This document shows positions 34,235 to 45,561 of a stretch of DNA of 64,000 nucleotides, piece by piece (position 1 is the stretch's first letter; each line of letters begins with the position of its first letter). A program made the translations under genes and the position numbers. Location: positions 123,501-187,500 of the forward strand of contig CASBRS010000019.1 in the NCBI GenBank assembly GCA_949128115.1, written 5' to 3'. Below the pieces are notes generated by a model. It saw only the letters and a program-made list of their open reading frames with translations. It did no database searches and had not been told where the DNA came from. The stretch comes from Anaspis maculata. Its lineage: Eukaryota > Arthropoda > Insecta > Coleoptera > Scraptiidae.

Positions 34235-34763
34235 TGGCGAATATCGAATGTGATATGAACACATGCAGCAAAGATGCAGCACAACAACAGCAAAAAGGGA
34301 CGACAGACGACAAAAGTGATAGGTGTACACACCATTTCCAGCCCATCACCTTGAAGACCCACCATTGTCTCCTACAGAACAAATACGCCCCAAACAACAT
34401 TATGTTAGAGCCAGCACAACGGAGCTATGTAGTCAACATAATGTTATGACGAAATTACAGAATCACCCCATTGGTTAGGTTAGCAATTGAGAGCAGACAG
34501 CTCTCAGGTATCTCAGGTATCAGCTGTCACTTTTACATACGGAGTAATCTCGACCGTTCGTTTATTAAAAGTTGCTCGGATCGCTCTGGCATCACGTGAT
34601 CAAATATCTGTCTGCTCTGTCTGCTCGCTCCGAGATAATATCCGAACGCGCCTAATAAAGATCCAAATCAGGGACACCAACAAAATTCGAAATTTTCATG
34701 GCAAGCTGTGGTTTTTTTCAAGTTTGGAATGGTTTATATCATGATTATACTATTAAATTTCAA

Positions 34764-34870
34764 CTTGCAATACTTATCCAATACTTATGCAATACATGCA
34801 ATATTATGCAATACTTGTGCAATATATGCAATACTCATGCAATACTTGTGCAATACCTGTACAGTATTGC
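34764..34870. repeat. imperfect short tandem repeat TGCAATACT
   Basis: About nine or ten copies of an 8-12-bp unit (TGCAATACTT, TGCAATACAT, TGCAATATTA and similar). Simple-sequence expansion. Confidence 0.85.
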
Positions 34871-36158
34871 ATAGGTGGAACGCCAAAATCCCAAGTGGTT
34901 ACCTCTTCGCATAACAAATGATTTGTGTTTTGACAACGATCATGCCTAGAGAGATGGGTGAATAACAGTTGAGCTTCCTGACGTCAGAGAGCACCAGGTT
35001 GACTCTGCTTCTTGACTTAGAGGGTAATATTGGAGCTATTTTTTGACCATAAAGGTTATTCTTGCTCACGTTGTAAATCTTTCTAAGGGACCCGAGAAAG
35101 AACCACTTCACTTGTAAATTCCTCCAGTATCTTTGTGCTCTGGGCGTCCCTTACGCTTACTCAGTCATCTGCTCGCATACCTAAGCATCAAAAATACAAA
35201 AACCAGTAATCAGGTCGTCGTTCCGACCCTCCTCGTCCCCATCACCGTGAAAATTCCGCGGCAGATATACCTAGTCGTATAGTGGATAATTCCAAAGGAT
35301 TACCAACCGAACGTCGCTTCTTACCCACCACCTCACCATCAGGGAGCGCTCTTTCACGTAAATTATCATCATCCAGACGTGCGGAATAAATTTCGATGTA
35401 ACATAGTGGTGCGGTGACGGCTGGTGGCGGCGCGCGGGGGCCCCGATGCTCTGGGGGCGGTGGTAGACTGCCAGAAGCGGCGGCAACGGCGGCAGCAGCT
35501 AGGTATTCATTCCTAACGCATCGTTATTTCCGTTTCGTTTTCCAATTCCCCAAAAGACTCAATCTGTTGACTTTAATCTTCCCGGTCGCCGTCTCATCGA
35601 TTCGGGAGGGGGCGTCAGAGGGTGGGGCGGACGGGGGCCTTTTTATACACCTTGTTTTGTTTGTTTTACGGCCGTTTTATGTTAAATTCTACAAAGCCGG
35701 ATAGATTTACGAGGACCCGATACATAAACAGCGACGGCGATTCATTAGGGGCAAATATTTACGACGGCGGCTTATACGAGGTGGCCGTCCTCCGTTCTTC
35801 TTTCCACTGCCAAGAGAGGACCACTCTCGAGCAAGGGATAGAGAAAAACTCCGATCGTTATCGATATATTTCTAGAGATTAGTGAGCGGGAACTGAGAAA
35901 CATTCAATTGAAATAGGTCCGAGGTGTTTGATCATTTTTACAGGCTCAAGATAAGTAGTGACAGTTCATAAGTTTCGGTTTTCTTTGCACAAGTCCGGTA
36001 GACTGTTTTATTGTAATAGTACGAAGGGATCTGATGGTTACTCCAACTACAAAAAAGGTTACCGAGTCTTCAAAATGTTAGAAAGTAGGTATACTGGAGC
36101 TTTCTGAAACGGATACATGAACTAAGCAACTTGAATTAAAAAAATCTGTTGTGACGCA
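34871..36158. other. no recognised gene; GC-rich patch at 35410-35510
   Basis: The patch GGCGGCGCGCGGGGGCCCC and the GCGGCGGCAACGGCGGCAGC run stand out from the AT-rich surroundings and could mark a promoter or first exon of a host gene. The frame over it (35414-35704) codes mostly Gly/Ala/Arg repeats and I cannot support it as a protein. The rest is unique-looking and non-coding. Confidence 0.35.
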
Positions 36159-36159
36159 A

Positions 36160-36325
36160 GTAGGGGCCCCATCAGGGCTTCAAACGACAGGAGAACACCA
36201 TGGGGCCCTGGTTTCGAACCATACAAGAGAGTCGTTCACAATAGAGTTCGCAAAAATACGTCAAGGGATGAGCTCCGAAAACTACAGAAAGCACAAGGGG
36301 TTTATCGAAGCCCCAAACGACACAC
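36160..36325 (-). repeat. fragment related to the FoldBack minisatellite core
   Basis: On the minus strand it reads GTTTGAAGCCCTGATGGGGC and CCCCTTGTGCTTTCTGTAG followed by TTTTCGGAGCTC. This resembles the core units at 19735-22890 in both wording and spacing. The 16-bp arm repeats are absent here. Confidence 0.5.
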
Positions 36326-36715
36326 CTACATCTGCAACACTCGTACGGCCGTCAGTTTGACATAGGTACCTATCTATAAGATATGTCAGGCCGATATAAC
36401 AAAACTTGGATTCAATTTCCAAATATTTGGAATAACTGGAAGGTAAATTGCTCAATTGTTGGAGAACCTCAACAATGCGAAGTTTGTTTTTCGAAACGTT
36501 GTTCATCGAGTTGTTCATACTCGATCTATCTCAACCAAATTGCTCACACTTCATTAAGGACCCAAGCTGCACCTGGGTACCAAATGTCGAGTCAATGTTT
36601 GCAATACTTCCAAACTTGGGTGGAAAAAAAAAGAACAAATGACTCACCTGAAAGCCTTCTAATGGCAGGAATTCAACCAGAAACTAATCTAAACAATTTT
36701 CAAAGTTTTCCAAAC
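36326..36715. other. no recognised gene
   Basis: Frames of 64 and 111 residues overlap on the + strand at 36383-36718 but show no domain I know. They may be transposon-derived. Confidence 0.3.
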
Positions 36716-36717
36716 TA

Positions 36718-37777
36718 AACTGCTGGACAACGAAGTTGTCGGTATCGGAAAAATGGTTCGACTTTGAAGACCAATAACTTCCAATCGCCGAATGTGATTT
36801 CCATTTTGTTTGTTGTGTTGATTAGCCTAATGTTTCGGTAACCTATCCTGTGAAGGTGAATGTTGAAAAGCTTCATTTAACATTTCTACAGGGTGATACG
36901 TAAAATGCTGCAAAATTTTCAAACTTCATCGTACCCCCATTTGTCAAAAAAAATTTGTTCATGATTGTATTCTAATACAAAAATTATGAAATGTGGTGTA
37001 TTATCTCAAAACGATTTTGGATTCACCCAGAATGGGAGTCTAACATAGAAAATTTTTATGTTGGATGTTACAGATTTGCCTTGTTGGCACGCGAGATTAG
37101 GTCACTTTTTATAAATGGATGTTGACATTGAGCAAGATTGTTCGTACAACGGTCCAGGACAATTTCATTCTCAACACAACCCGAATATTTGGTGTGGCGC
37201 CAAGCAGGGGGCATTTTTTCAAGTGGTTGTTACTGCCTGTTTTTCGTACGTTGAATTTTGTCAGAATTTCATCATAATTTTAGATGTGAAACATGTTCTA
37301 ATTGCAAGTTTAAGCCCCTGAACATGGTAGCGATGTAAAACTTCAGTTTCCAAGTGAAGTAAAGCCTCCCTGGACGTTATACTTTTTTTTGCTTGGGAGT
37401 GGCTATGCCTGAGTTTCGTAAATCTCAACATTCAACATAAAAATTTATATCTTCCGTGTTAGACTTCCAATCTGGGTAATTCCACAACCGTTTTGAGATA
37501 AGACACCACACTTCATGATTTTTGTATTAGAATATTGAAAAAATATTTTTTTGAAAAATGGGGGACGGTGAAGTCGTTGCAATTTTGCATCATTTTACGT
37601 ATCACCCTGTAGAAAATTCACATTGAGTTTCTCAACATTCACTATTATAGGATGAGCAACCGCAAGATAAGGCTAGTTGACGCAAGAAACAAAATGGAAA
37701 TCGCAATCGGCAATCGGGAGATAGCCTTCAAAGTCGAACCATTTTTCCGACACCGACAACTTCGTTGTCCAGCAGTT
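36718..37777. mobile_element. 1.06 kb TA-flanked foldback element
   Basis: Terminal inverted repeats start AACTGCTGGACAACGAAG and extend, with gaps, to about 350-bp arms (36718-37070 and 37430-37777). TA flanks both ends (36716-36717 and 37778-37779). Each arm includes ACAGGGTGATACGTAAAATG or its complement. The 360-bp loop has no long frame. Confidence 0.86.
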
Positions 37778-37779
37778 TA

Positions 37780-38866
37780 GATTGGTCGCCTCTCTAACCA
37801 CGCGTTTTAAAAAGATATTTCAAAATTATAACTCTGACGGTTCTGTATCTCCGTTATAAAGCGATTTTGAGAAAAAGTTGTGGAGAAAGTTTTCATTATT
37901 TTTCGATTCAGTGGGAATTATTCAAGTTTCGGCACTTGCGAGTAACTTATTCTGTACAAACATCTGATAATTTTAGACGATTTACCCACTACAGAGATTA
38001 GTATACTGAGTACACGAGCCGGACCGCGTATAAGAATCTTCACTCAATCAGAGGTGAACAAAATTTTTAGAAAGGAAAATTTCTTACATTTGTTTTAGTC
38101 CGGACGTTAAGACCTGCCCTTTGCAAGGTTGATGCAATATATGTTCCTTAACGTCCGGACTACTTGCAATATATGCCATAATATGCTAAATAATAATAAT
38201 ACTAAAAACTTACGAATTTGTCGCATCCGGTCGCATCAATGTTTGGAAACCACTGGGAGGATATTTTTACCGTTGGGCGTCCTAAAACAAAAAACATAAT
38301 CGTAGAGTTCGTCCATTTTTTTCATATTGTGCAAATTGTAGGAAATACCAGTTCAAAGTTTTGAGATGTTTAAATGCGGAAGGATAATCCGCAAATTTTA
38401 TTTTAGAATATTATACACTCAATTATACACAAAACGTTCTAAGTGGTTTGCCAATTTTTTTGTTTGGATTCGCGTTTGGTCGTTATCCGTACTGTAAGTA
38501 GGTACCCTGTTTTTATAGCATGTTTTTATTTATATTATGTATTGTCCACTTGTCCAGTATACCTAGAATTATTATAACGACCTTACCTTTACCACGTCAC
38601 ATTTCATGGTAATTAATATGATAATGAACTTTGCTACTTTACTGTAAAAATTGTAAATTAATTCTTACCAGTCTTCCCCATGTCACCTCTTGGGCTGTAC
38701 AACAGCTGTCACTATTTTTCACTAACAAACCATTTCTTGGTTTTGTTTCCCCTCTTCTCCACCTGCAACCTGCAACTTGGCTGCAACAAACAGCTGACTG
38801 CTAGTCAACACAACAAGTCAATAGTGATCACACTCAACAGTGAACACAACACAACATGGAGCACGG
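37780..38866. other. no gene recognised
   Basis: AT-rich sequence containing the 63-bp mini-element described separately. The frame at 38680-38889 has no recognisable domain and runs into the next transposon. Confidence 0.4.
38098..38160. mobile_element. 63-bp miniature of the GTCCGGA foldback family
   Basis: GTCCGGACGTTAAG is followed by a 35-bp loop and CTTAACGTCCGGAC, with TA on both sides (38096-38097 and 38161-38162). The inner words GCAATATATG and AACCTTGCAAA (complement) also occur at the right end of the 2.27 kb element at 45562-47827. It is probably an extreme internal-deletion form. Confidence 0.75.
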
Positions 38867-38874
38867 GTTTAACT

Positions 38875-39476
38875 CACATACTTAAATAGCTATACCGCTC
38901 ATGAACCTATTGCGCATTCTGCTGCGCCGCGTAATAAAAGGAGTTAGAGAATGACGCCATCTTGATGGTTAATTTCCAGTGTATCTCAAAATACCGAGCT
39001 ATATAGCTACCACAAAATATCCTAAGGCCCGTGAAACTGATCAAACCTTCTGCAATTTTACAATAGCGATCCAGTTTTCTCAAGTACCATCACGTAAGTG
39101 TATTTAGTTTTCTTGAAATTACGAAATACTCGCATCGAGTTGGATGGTTGGGAGTCACTGTACTCTGAGTAAACGAAACGTCAAGTGAGAGCTTTTTGAC
39201 AGTGTAAATAAACATCACGTAGTTAACCGAACTTTTGGATGCTGGAATGATCGCACACCTTTTCTTCACCTGTTGATTCTCACTTGATGTTATTAGTGTT
39301 GATTCCACGTACTTTGAGGGAGAAATAAAATAATGTCGTGCTTAGTCAAGTGGCCAACTAGCGAAGTGGTGCCAGTCCACACCACCCAAAGTCCCTAAAT
39401 AACCATCAAGATGGCGGCGCCCATAATTACAGGTGTCGGACGTCTCTCTTGCGCGGTATAGCTATTTAAGTATGTG
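38875..39476. mobile_element. 602-bp TIR element with 8-bp duplication
   Basis: Perfect inverted ends CACATACTTAAATAGCTATA continue to CCGC (24 bp). GTTTAACT is duplicated at 38867-38874 and 39477-39484. A second inner pair (CCATCTTGATGGTTA and AACCATCAAGATGG) lies inside. 8-bp duplications fit hAT or P-type mobilisers. Non-coding. Confidence 0.9.
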
Positions 39477-39484
39477 GTTTAACT

Positions 39485-40494
39485 TCCCTTCCCACTTCTT
39501 CCTGGGCTAATGGTTGGCGGCTTTTCGGCGACACCAGTTGCCCGGCAGACCGGCGCCGGCGGTCACTGCACTGGATCTGAATTAGATGATGTCCTACATT
39601 TTACTGGCAGGCCCAAGTGCGGGCCTAAGAGGGCCGCTTGTAGCCTTCTGAACTTGGTATATGTATATATTATATTATTTTTCACATATTTTGAATTATA
39701 AATAATTATTCCGTTTGCATCAGCATCTAGGATTCGATGTGAGATTTCACTACTTTTTGCCACATAATCGAATTGAGTAATTATTATTGTTCTGAGCCGT
39801 AACATCTGTCGCCCACAGCCCAAAGCTAGCGTGGAAGTTTCAAACGAATCGATGCCGATGGCACGGCCAATTGAAAATGGAGTAGAAATTATTCAAACTT
39901 GTGTAAACCGAACCTGACCCGGAGGTTTATTATTTTGTTTCACTCAGAATCAGATAAAATCGCTGCACGCAGGACGTGGGATGCTGTAGGTAAAGCCAAA
40001 CATCAAAACGAAATCGAACAAGAGAAACAAAAGCTTCAAAAGTTTTACGTCCCTCTAGTACAACATAGTCAGGCACCCAAACAAAGCCATCAAACAGATC
40101 ATTTCATTATTTCTTTATTTCCGATATAGCATTGAACGATGAACGTATCAATGCATAAATAAATGTAGAAGTTCGAAGTTCTTTTATATAAACCTACTTG
40201 TTATAAGCCTCTTTAACAAGTATAAGAAACAAATTATTATTATTATCAGGGCCAGTTTTATAGTAGTGGTAATAGCTCTGTGATTTCGTAGGAGCTCCAG
40301 AACATCCCAAGGGCCTCCTCAATTGAAAGAACACGGTCTTTTGTGCCATACAACCAATTTTTGGGCTTTTGTCACAAGTGCAGGGTCCATGCGTCAACTT
40401 CTGAACTGAAATTGACCAAGGAGGACATACCGAGAAATCCGAGAATAGTCTATACCGAGTTCATAGACGCAAGCGTAATGAAAATTGACCAATA
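39485..40494. other. no recognised gene
   Basis: Several frames of 60-90 residues without domains, and a short ATT repeat at 40233-40245. Nothing supportable as a gene or transposon end. Confidence 0.4.
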
Positions 40495-41146
40495 GGGTAG
40501 TGACCGATTTTTTTTTTATTATATTTTTTTAAAGTTCACTTTTTGATAAGTGACGCTATATAGTTAACAGATTTTTTTTGTAAGTTTTCTTGGTAAAAAA
40601 AAATCATGAATGTTTTCGATGATTTCAAATTTGGCGCGATGACGTCACAATCTTTCATAGGCGGAGAAGCAGGCTTGACAACACTACAGAACTTACTACA
40701 AAAATCACTAGCGTCGACCCGTCAACGCTCATAACAGCTGATTGTTATATTGTTGACGCTTTGTGTATCTGTGCGGTGATTCGTGTTGTTTAGATGTTTT
40801 GCTTGGAAATATGGAAAGTTGGTGAAATCTTTCATGATTTATGAATATTTCAAAACTACATCAGACTTCAATGGTTATGTTGTGCTGGCAAACGTCAACG
40901 TCAACACTGACACACAGGCAACGGAGGTGGGGTCATCCCCACTACTGTCAAAAGATTGAAACGTCACAGCCCGCCTTACAGCTCGGTAGATTTGAAATCG
41001 TTCGCAAAAGTAGCTACTTTCAAGGTAGATTTTGAGACACTTGGAACTTTTTTTTTCGAATTTGTACGAAGCGTAGTCTTGTTATTAAGGGTCTACATTC
41101 GATAAGTATGATTTTTTTTTATATTTTTCAATGGTGGTCACTACCC
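40495..41146. mobile_element. 652-bp TIR element, TA-flanked
   Basis: The ends GGGTAGTGACC and GGTCACTACCC are flanked by TA (40493-40494 and 41147-41148); the match extends outward to AATAGGG on both sides. Long T-runs follow each terminus in mirrored positions. No transposase frame. Confidence 0.72.
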
Positions 41147-41148
41147 TA

Positions 41149-43267
41149 TTAATGTCAGTGGGTGGGTATTCCTTGAAGTATTTACCTTGGCTTCTTCCTT
41201 TTGGTCGAGAGTGATTGGTTCATTCTCCTACGCTTGCTCCTCTTGTTCGCACTCCTGTTCCGTCGACTTTAAAATATCGAGCTTTAATCTATGTAATTGT
41301 AAGGTAGATGAGGGATGAGGGCATAAAGTAACAAGTAGGTATAAGAGACAGAAATCACCTCCTAGGAAATCACTGAATAGGAAGTCAGGACTATATGCTG
41401 GCAAAGTAGCTACGTCTACAACTTGAAGCTCCACAGCCTGAAGAGAGTTTCCATGCGGATTCAAACGTTAACTTTGCTTGGTTGGTAGCTGGTAGACCCG
41501 TCTATGCCCTACCAAACTACCAAACATCAGACGTCGCGTCTAAAATACGGTACATGCGTCTAGTATACCGAGTAGAAGACATTTCAAGTTTACAAGCTGC
41601 AAGATTGCAAGTTTTTTTTTGCATTCCACTCTTTCATGATATTTGCTGAAATTTGGAGGAGCAAGCAAAAAGTTCTCCTCTTTATTTTGAATATAAACAA
41701 AGTACCTACCCACCTGTTCTATTTTGAATACATGTATATACCGAGTCGCGCACAGAGCTTGTTACTGTAATTGCCTTCAGAGACGCGAGTATTATCTTTT
41801 CTGTTTTCCATAGACAAACAGACTTTCTTCTCTCCGGCCAAACCGATGAGCTCTTGTTTCTCGGGGGGCATGGGGAAGGGGCAAAGAGAGTTAGGTAGAA
41901 GGAGCTGGCTGCTAGCATAACCGTCTCGCAAAATTTATGTACATACTTGAACAACAGCATTTTACTTCATTAAGCGCGACGTAATCCTCTTTATTTGTAT
42001 GTAAACAGTTCATATCTAATTAACATTGAATTTATGCAGATGCCAGGCGGGTTGCCTCAATAAAGAACAAGTTCAAGGGCGCAAAAAGGGACGGCATGTG
42101 ACGACGACGCTCGAGAACTTCGTTCTTGCGCCCGACCACCTGACTTTCTCCAACGCTAATAATCTTGCTTGTGACCACTGATGGGAAATTACCGGGAATC
42201 TATTCTTTCAATAAAATTATCAGTAAGTAATCATTATTATATATTATGAACCAGTAAGTTTTTTTGCCTGGCGCTACCAACTGGGTTGGTTAAATTAGCA
42301 GCGAGATTAGCAGCGCACCACCGCAGTAATGTTCATCCTCTGAATCTCCTTTAATGGTATTTTCAGCAGCGACTGATGGGGCTCAACTACATCAGTAAGT
42401 TAGGTATAGCAAATTATAGTTTGAGAAAGAAAGTGTGGTGTAAAGGAACTCTCGTGAGTTTCCCAGAGCAAAAATTTGAAAACCAAATGTTGCTTTTCGC
42501 TTAATGAAAATCCTTTTATTCATATTCTTGCCCTTCCTGGTTAGTAGCCTGTCACCCGTCACCTCTGTTTCTGATTTGGGTTCTTCCGAGGGTTCTTTCT
42601 TTCCCATCTTGACCGATAGGGCAAATTATACACTATAGTTTCTTTCTAGTCGATTCGTCGCCAGCCGATGAGCACACGTTCCATTTCTTTGTTCATCTAT
42701 TTTTACTTCCTCAGATTCCCACCTACATGAAAGGGAGACTATTGTGATCGTGCAGAAAAAATCAGATTCCAAGGGATATAACCATTCTGTGGTTCCCCAA
42801 GACGATTAAGACCATGGGGTCTTACACGATTTTTTTATTGCTTTAAAACATTCTACAAGTGAGTTTGCTACATGGATGATAATATTTCGTTTCAAAAGTC
42901 TCTACTTTTTTCGTGTTTTTTTTTCAAATCCAGGCGGGAATAGCTTCCATTTTTCAACGTCTGATGACGTAGGCGGACGTGGTGAGTTTGCGCAATAGGA
43001 TGATCGTGGTGTTCATTTAGCTGGGCTTTATTGCCAAATTGTGTGACAGGCAGTCAAGATTTTCATGACTATTTTGATATTTCCGGATATTTCCGGATAT
43101 TTCTTAGAAAAAAAATGGTTTAACAAAGAAAAAATGTTACGTGGTGTGTTTTTAAATCAATGGAATACATTTTTTTAGCGATAAACAATCAATTTCTGTG
43201 TTTGCAATGAGAGCACAATATAAATCTGGCAACTTTGCAACAGAGAAACGTCATTTGAACGACACCG
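41149..43267. other. no recognised gene; contains a duplicated 120-bp block
   Basis: Mostly unique-looking sequence. It includes the block at 41972-42094 that recurs at 49317-49434. No reading frame with a recognisable domain on either strand. Confidence 0.4.
41972..42094. repeat. conserved 120-bp dispersed block, copy A
   Basis: Shares with 49317-49434: AGCGCGAC(G/A)TAATCC, TTTGTATGTAAA, AGTTCATATCTAATTAACA, GAATTTATG, then CAATAAAGAA and a final GGGACGG/GGAACGG. Identity in the core is high although the flanks differ. Confidence 0.75.
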
Positions 43268-43375
43268 TTGCCACCTTGTTTAGTGCCATTATTGTTACGA
43301 GTGGTTTATCCAATTATTTTGATTGATACCTTCTGCAAACACACAAACACCATCAAAGAAGTGCATTTTCAAGAG

Positions 43376-43672
43376 ATGTCCCAATACCTCCTCAAGTGCT
43401 CCCAAAATATTTGCATAAGCGTGCCCAGGTCTCAACTCCTGAAAACACTCACCTCGAGTGACTCCGTGCAACTACCGGCGACAAAACTACAAGAAGTGGA
43501 AAAGTTCATCACGAGCAGCAAGCAGAAGGCTATTTTTTCTGTGAAGCAGGACCTAGTGAAAATAATGTCCCACAATCTGGGTGTAAGCCAGGATCTTAGA
43601 ACAAGTGCGGAAGGTGTGTCACCGTTAAGCAACATTATAGCAATAAGGCAACAGGCCGCACTCAGTGCTTGA
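43376..43672 (+). CDS. unrecognised 98-residue open frame
   Basis: ATG at 43376 opens MSQYLLKCSQNICI and runs 98 residues to a stop at 43672; the frame is also open upstream to 43268. The composition is balanced and not repeat-derived. A possible splice donor (GCGGAAG followed by GTGTGT) sits inside. I know no matching family and see no signal peptide or membrane segment. It could be an exon of a host gene or chance. Confidence 0.25.
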   Translation: MSQYLLKCSQNICISVPRSQLLKTLTSSDSVQLPATKLQEVEKFITSSKQKAIFSVKQDLVKIMSHNLGVSQDLRTSAEGVSPLSNIIAIRQQAALSA

Positions 43673-45559
43673 CTTGGTGGTGTTGATGCTACACTTTTTC
43701 AGTTCCAACTGACTACTCCTGCAGCGAAAAACACAATGACACAGCAAATTACTGGGTAATCTCCTTTGGCAAATTTCATTATCGCAGGTAGGTACTGAAT
43801 CGGTTTCACTTCCAAGACGAACACTCGGCATTCCGCCTGCAAATTAGGTACCCCCAACGTGATCAGTATCATTTTATTATGTTGAACTTTATGATAACAT
43901 TCAGCTGTCAACTCTATTAAAAATTAAACAATATAAAACCTGTTCTTTATTCTATTCGAACACCCCTGATATGCCTGGGTGAGTAGGCAACCGAATATAC
44001 TACAATTACCTTCAAAATTATTGTATTGTATGTATTGACCTCTATGTACATATTATCAAAGTAGGTAAATAAAGGCTCAGAAAACAACACGTTCAGCAAA
44101 AATATGACCGCATGCCAAGCGAACACTATCGTTAACAGTGCAATCAGGAATGACAGGTTGAACAAATGACAGGTAAACAATAACAATCTGGCAACGTTGC
44201 TCAATGTCAGCTGTGGTCCCGCTTTTATTTCAATGGTTGATGAATTGAGGCGCGTATTCAGTCGATTCAGACAAATGGACTATGACGAGCCCAATTTCTA
44301 GTTCTTTTTTCTGGGCAGTTTTTTTTTCAATTTTTTTTTTCAATCCCAACAGTATTCAATTTTATCTACTTCTTGAGCATCGATTCACGCTGATATAATC
44401 GCATTTTGGGTTTTCGTATAAGACCCCATTTGAAAAATGACGTCTTTCTGTATGTGTGTATGTGTCCTGTTATCTTCCACGATGAATGCCGGTTGATCTG
44501 AGCGAGTTGAAATTTGGTATGCAGACATGCTTTATCCTGACATGAGCTGAACAGTTTATAGTCGTTACAACTATTCCTTCACGGAACTCAGTGTGGCGGT
44601 ATGTCATTTGAAATCCTTCGAAAACCTGTATCTATTAAACTAATCAGAAATTCCGAATGTAACGTCATGCTATTGCTGGAGCAAAACGTTCAACCGTATC
44701 TTATTATTCTCCTCTGTTATTTGTTGACAATTCCACGTCAATTCTCTAAATCCTGATGGTTCTGATCTTTTTCGCTCCATGTACTCGACTGTTTCTGTTT
44801 TATTTCTTCGAATATGGAGAGCAAAAAAAAGAAAAAGACGCCAAGAACATAAATCCAAGAAGAAGTGATCTTGGATTTATGTTCTCGGCGTGTTTTTCTT
44901 ATTCTTGTTCTCCATATTCTGGTCATGATCTTTTCAGCTTTTTGTTCTTGGTGTCTATTTCTTTTTCTTGTTCTGTATACTCTAATGTGACCTTTTTTTT
45001 GGCATCGTTGTCTTAATAAAATGAACGCGTATGAATAGAACGCAACAATATTTCAATTGACCATCGAAACACCCGCAAAATCTTAAAACGAATCCATCTG
45101 TTGCAGATGGCCTCCGCCAAGTAGTGGTGGACGTAGTCGGTACCACTGCCACCACTAGGGTAGCCAAGCTCATGACAAAAGGACATCCTCCTCTACTTTT
45201 GTGTATGACCCAGTGAAATAAAAATGAGCAGCACAATTTCGCCATAGTGTGGAAGAATTTAAAAGAAAAACGCGCTAGATACGATATTAGTGACCCGCAT
45301 GCTAATAGTACCCCAGGGCAAAGAGCGAGGCAAAGAGCTCCTCTTGTAATTTGAGTCGAGTCAAAAGTCCTCGAAAAGTGGAACGATGAGAGCAGTATGG
45401 TCTCGGAGGCAAATTTCCTCTTGAAGCGAAAAAATTATTTGATCGCGAATACCTATCACTAGTTGAAATCTTGCTGCAAAGGCCCGCGTGGCGCACTGGG
45501 TAAGAAGAATTGCGGTGACTAGCCATGTGTAGTCCTGGCGGCGCTACAGGACTACAGGA
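43673..45559. other. no recognised gene; one strong hairpin
   Basis: AT-rich sequence with short frames only. The hairpin at 44810-44919 is listed separately. Confidence 0.4.
44810..44919. repeat. 110-bp near-perfect hairpin
   Basis: GAATATGGAGA...ACGCC(A)AGAACATAAATCC is matched by its complement GGATTTATGTTCTCGGCGT...TCTCCATATT, with a loop of about 10 bases. No target duplication seen; a hairpin-precursor RNA is possible but unsupported. Confidence 0.75.
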
Positions 45560-45561
45560 TA

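Larger units (their letters stand above)
30013..34652. mobile_element. 4.6 kb TA-flanked foldback element
   Basis: The ends are inverted repeats G(C/G)CGCGTTCGGATATTA, flanked by TA (30011-30012 and 34653-34654). The inner arms, about 30110-31955 and 32228-33880, are long near-perfect inverted repeats (for example GGGACACTTGGGGACTTTTT at 33750 against its complement near 30210). The loop (31956-32227) holds a LINE-like (TTA)n tail at 32161. The right arm carries extra sequence (about 33885-34530), including a MITE. No coding frame of note. TA duplication suggests a Tc1/mariner-like mobiliser, but none is encoded. Confidence 0.84.

Noticed and set aside
35414..35704. Gly/Ala/Arg-rich 96-residue frame
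   Set aside because: Explained by the GC-rich trinucleotide-like tract; no support as coding.
44810..44919. microRNA precursor
   Set aside because: The stem is much longer and more perfect than a typical animal precursor, and nothing supports expression; kept only as a hairpin.
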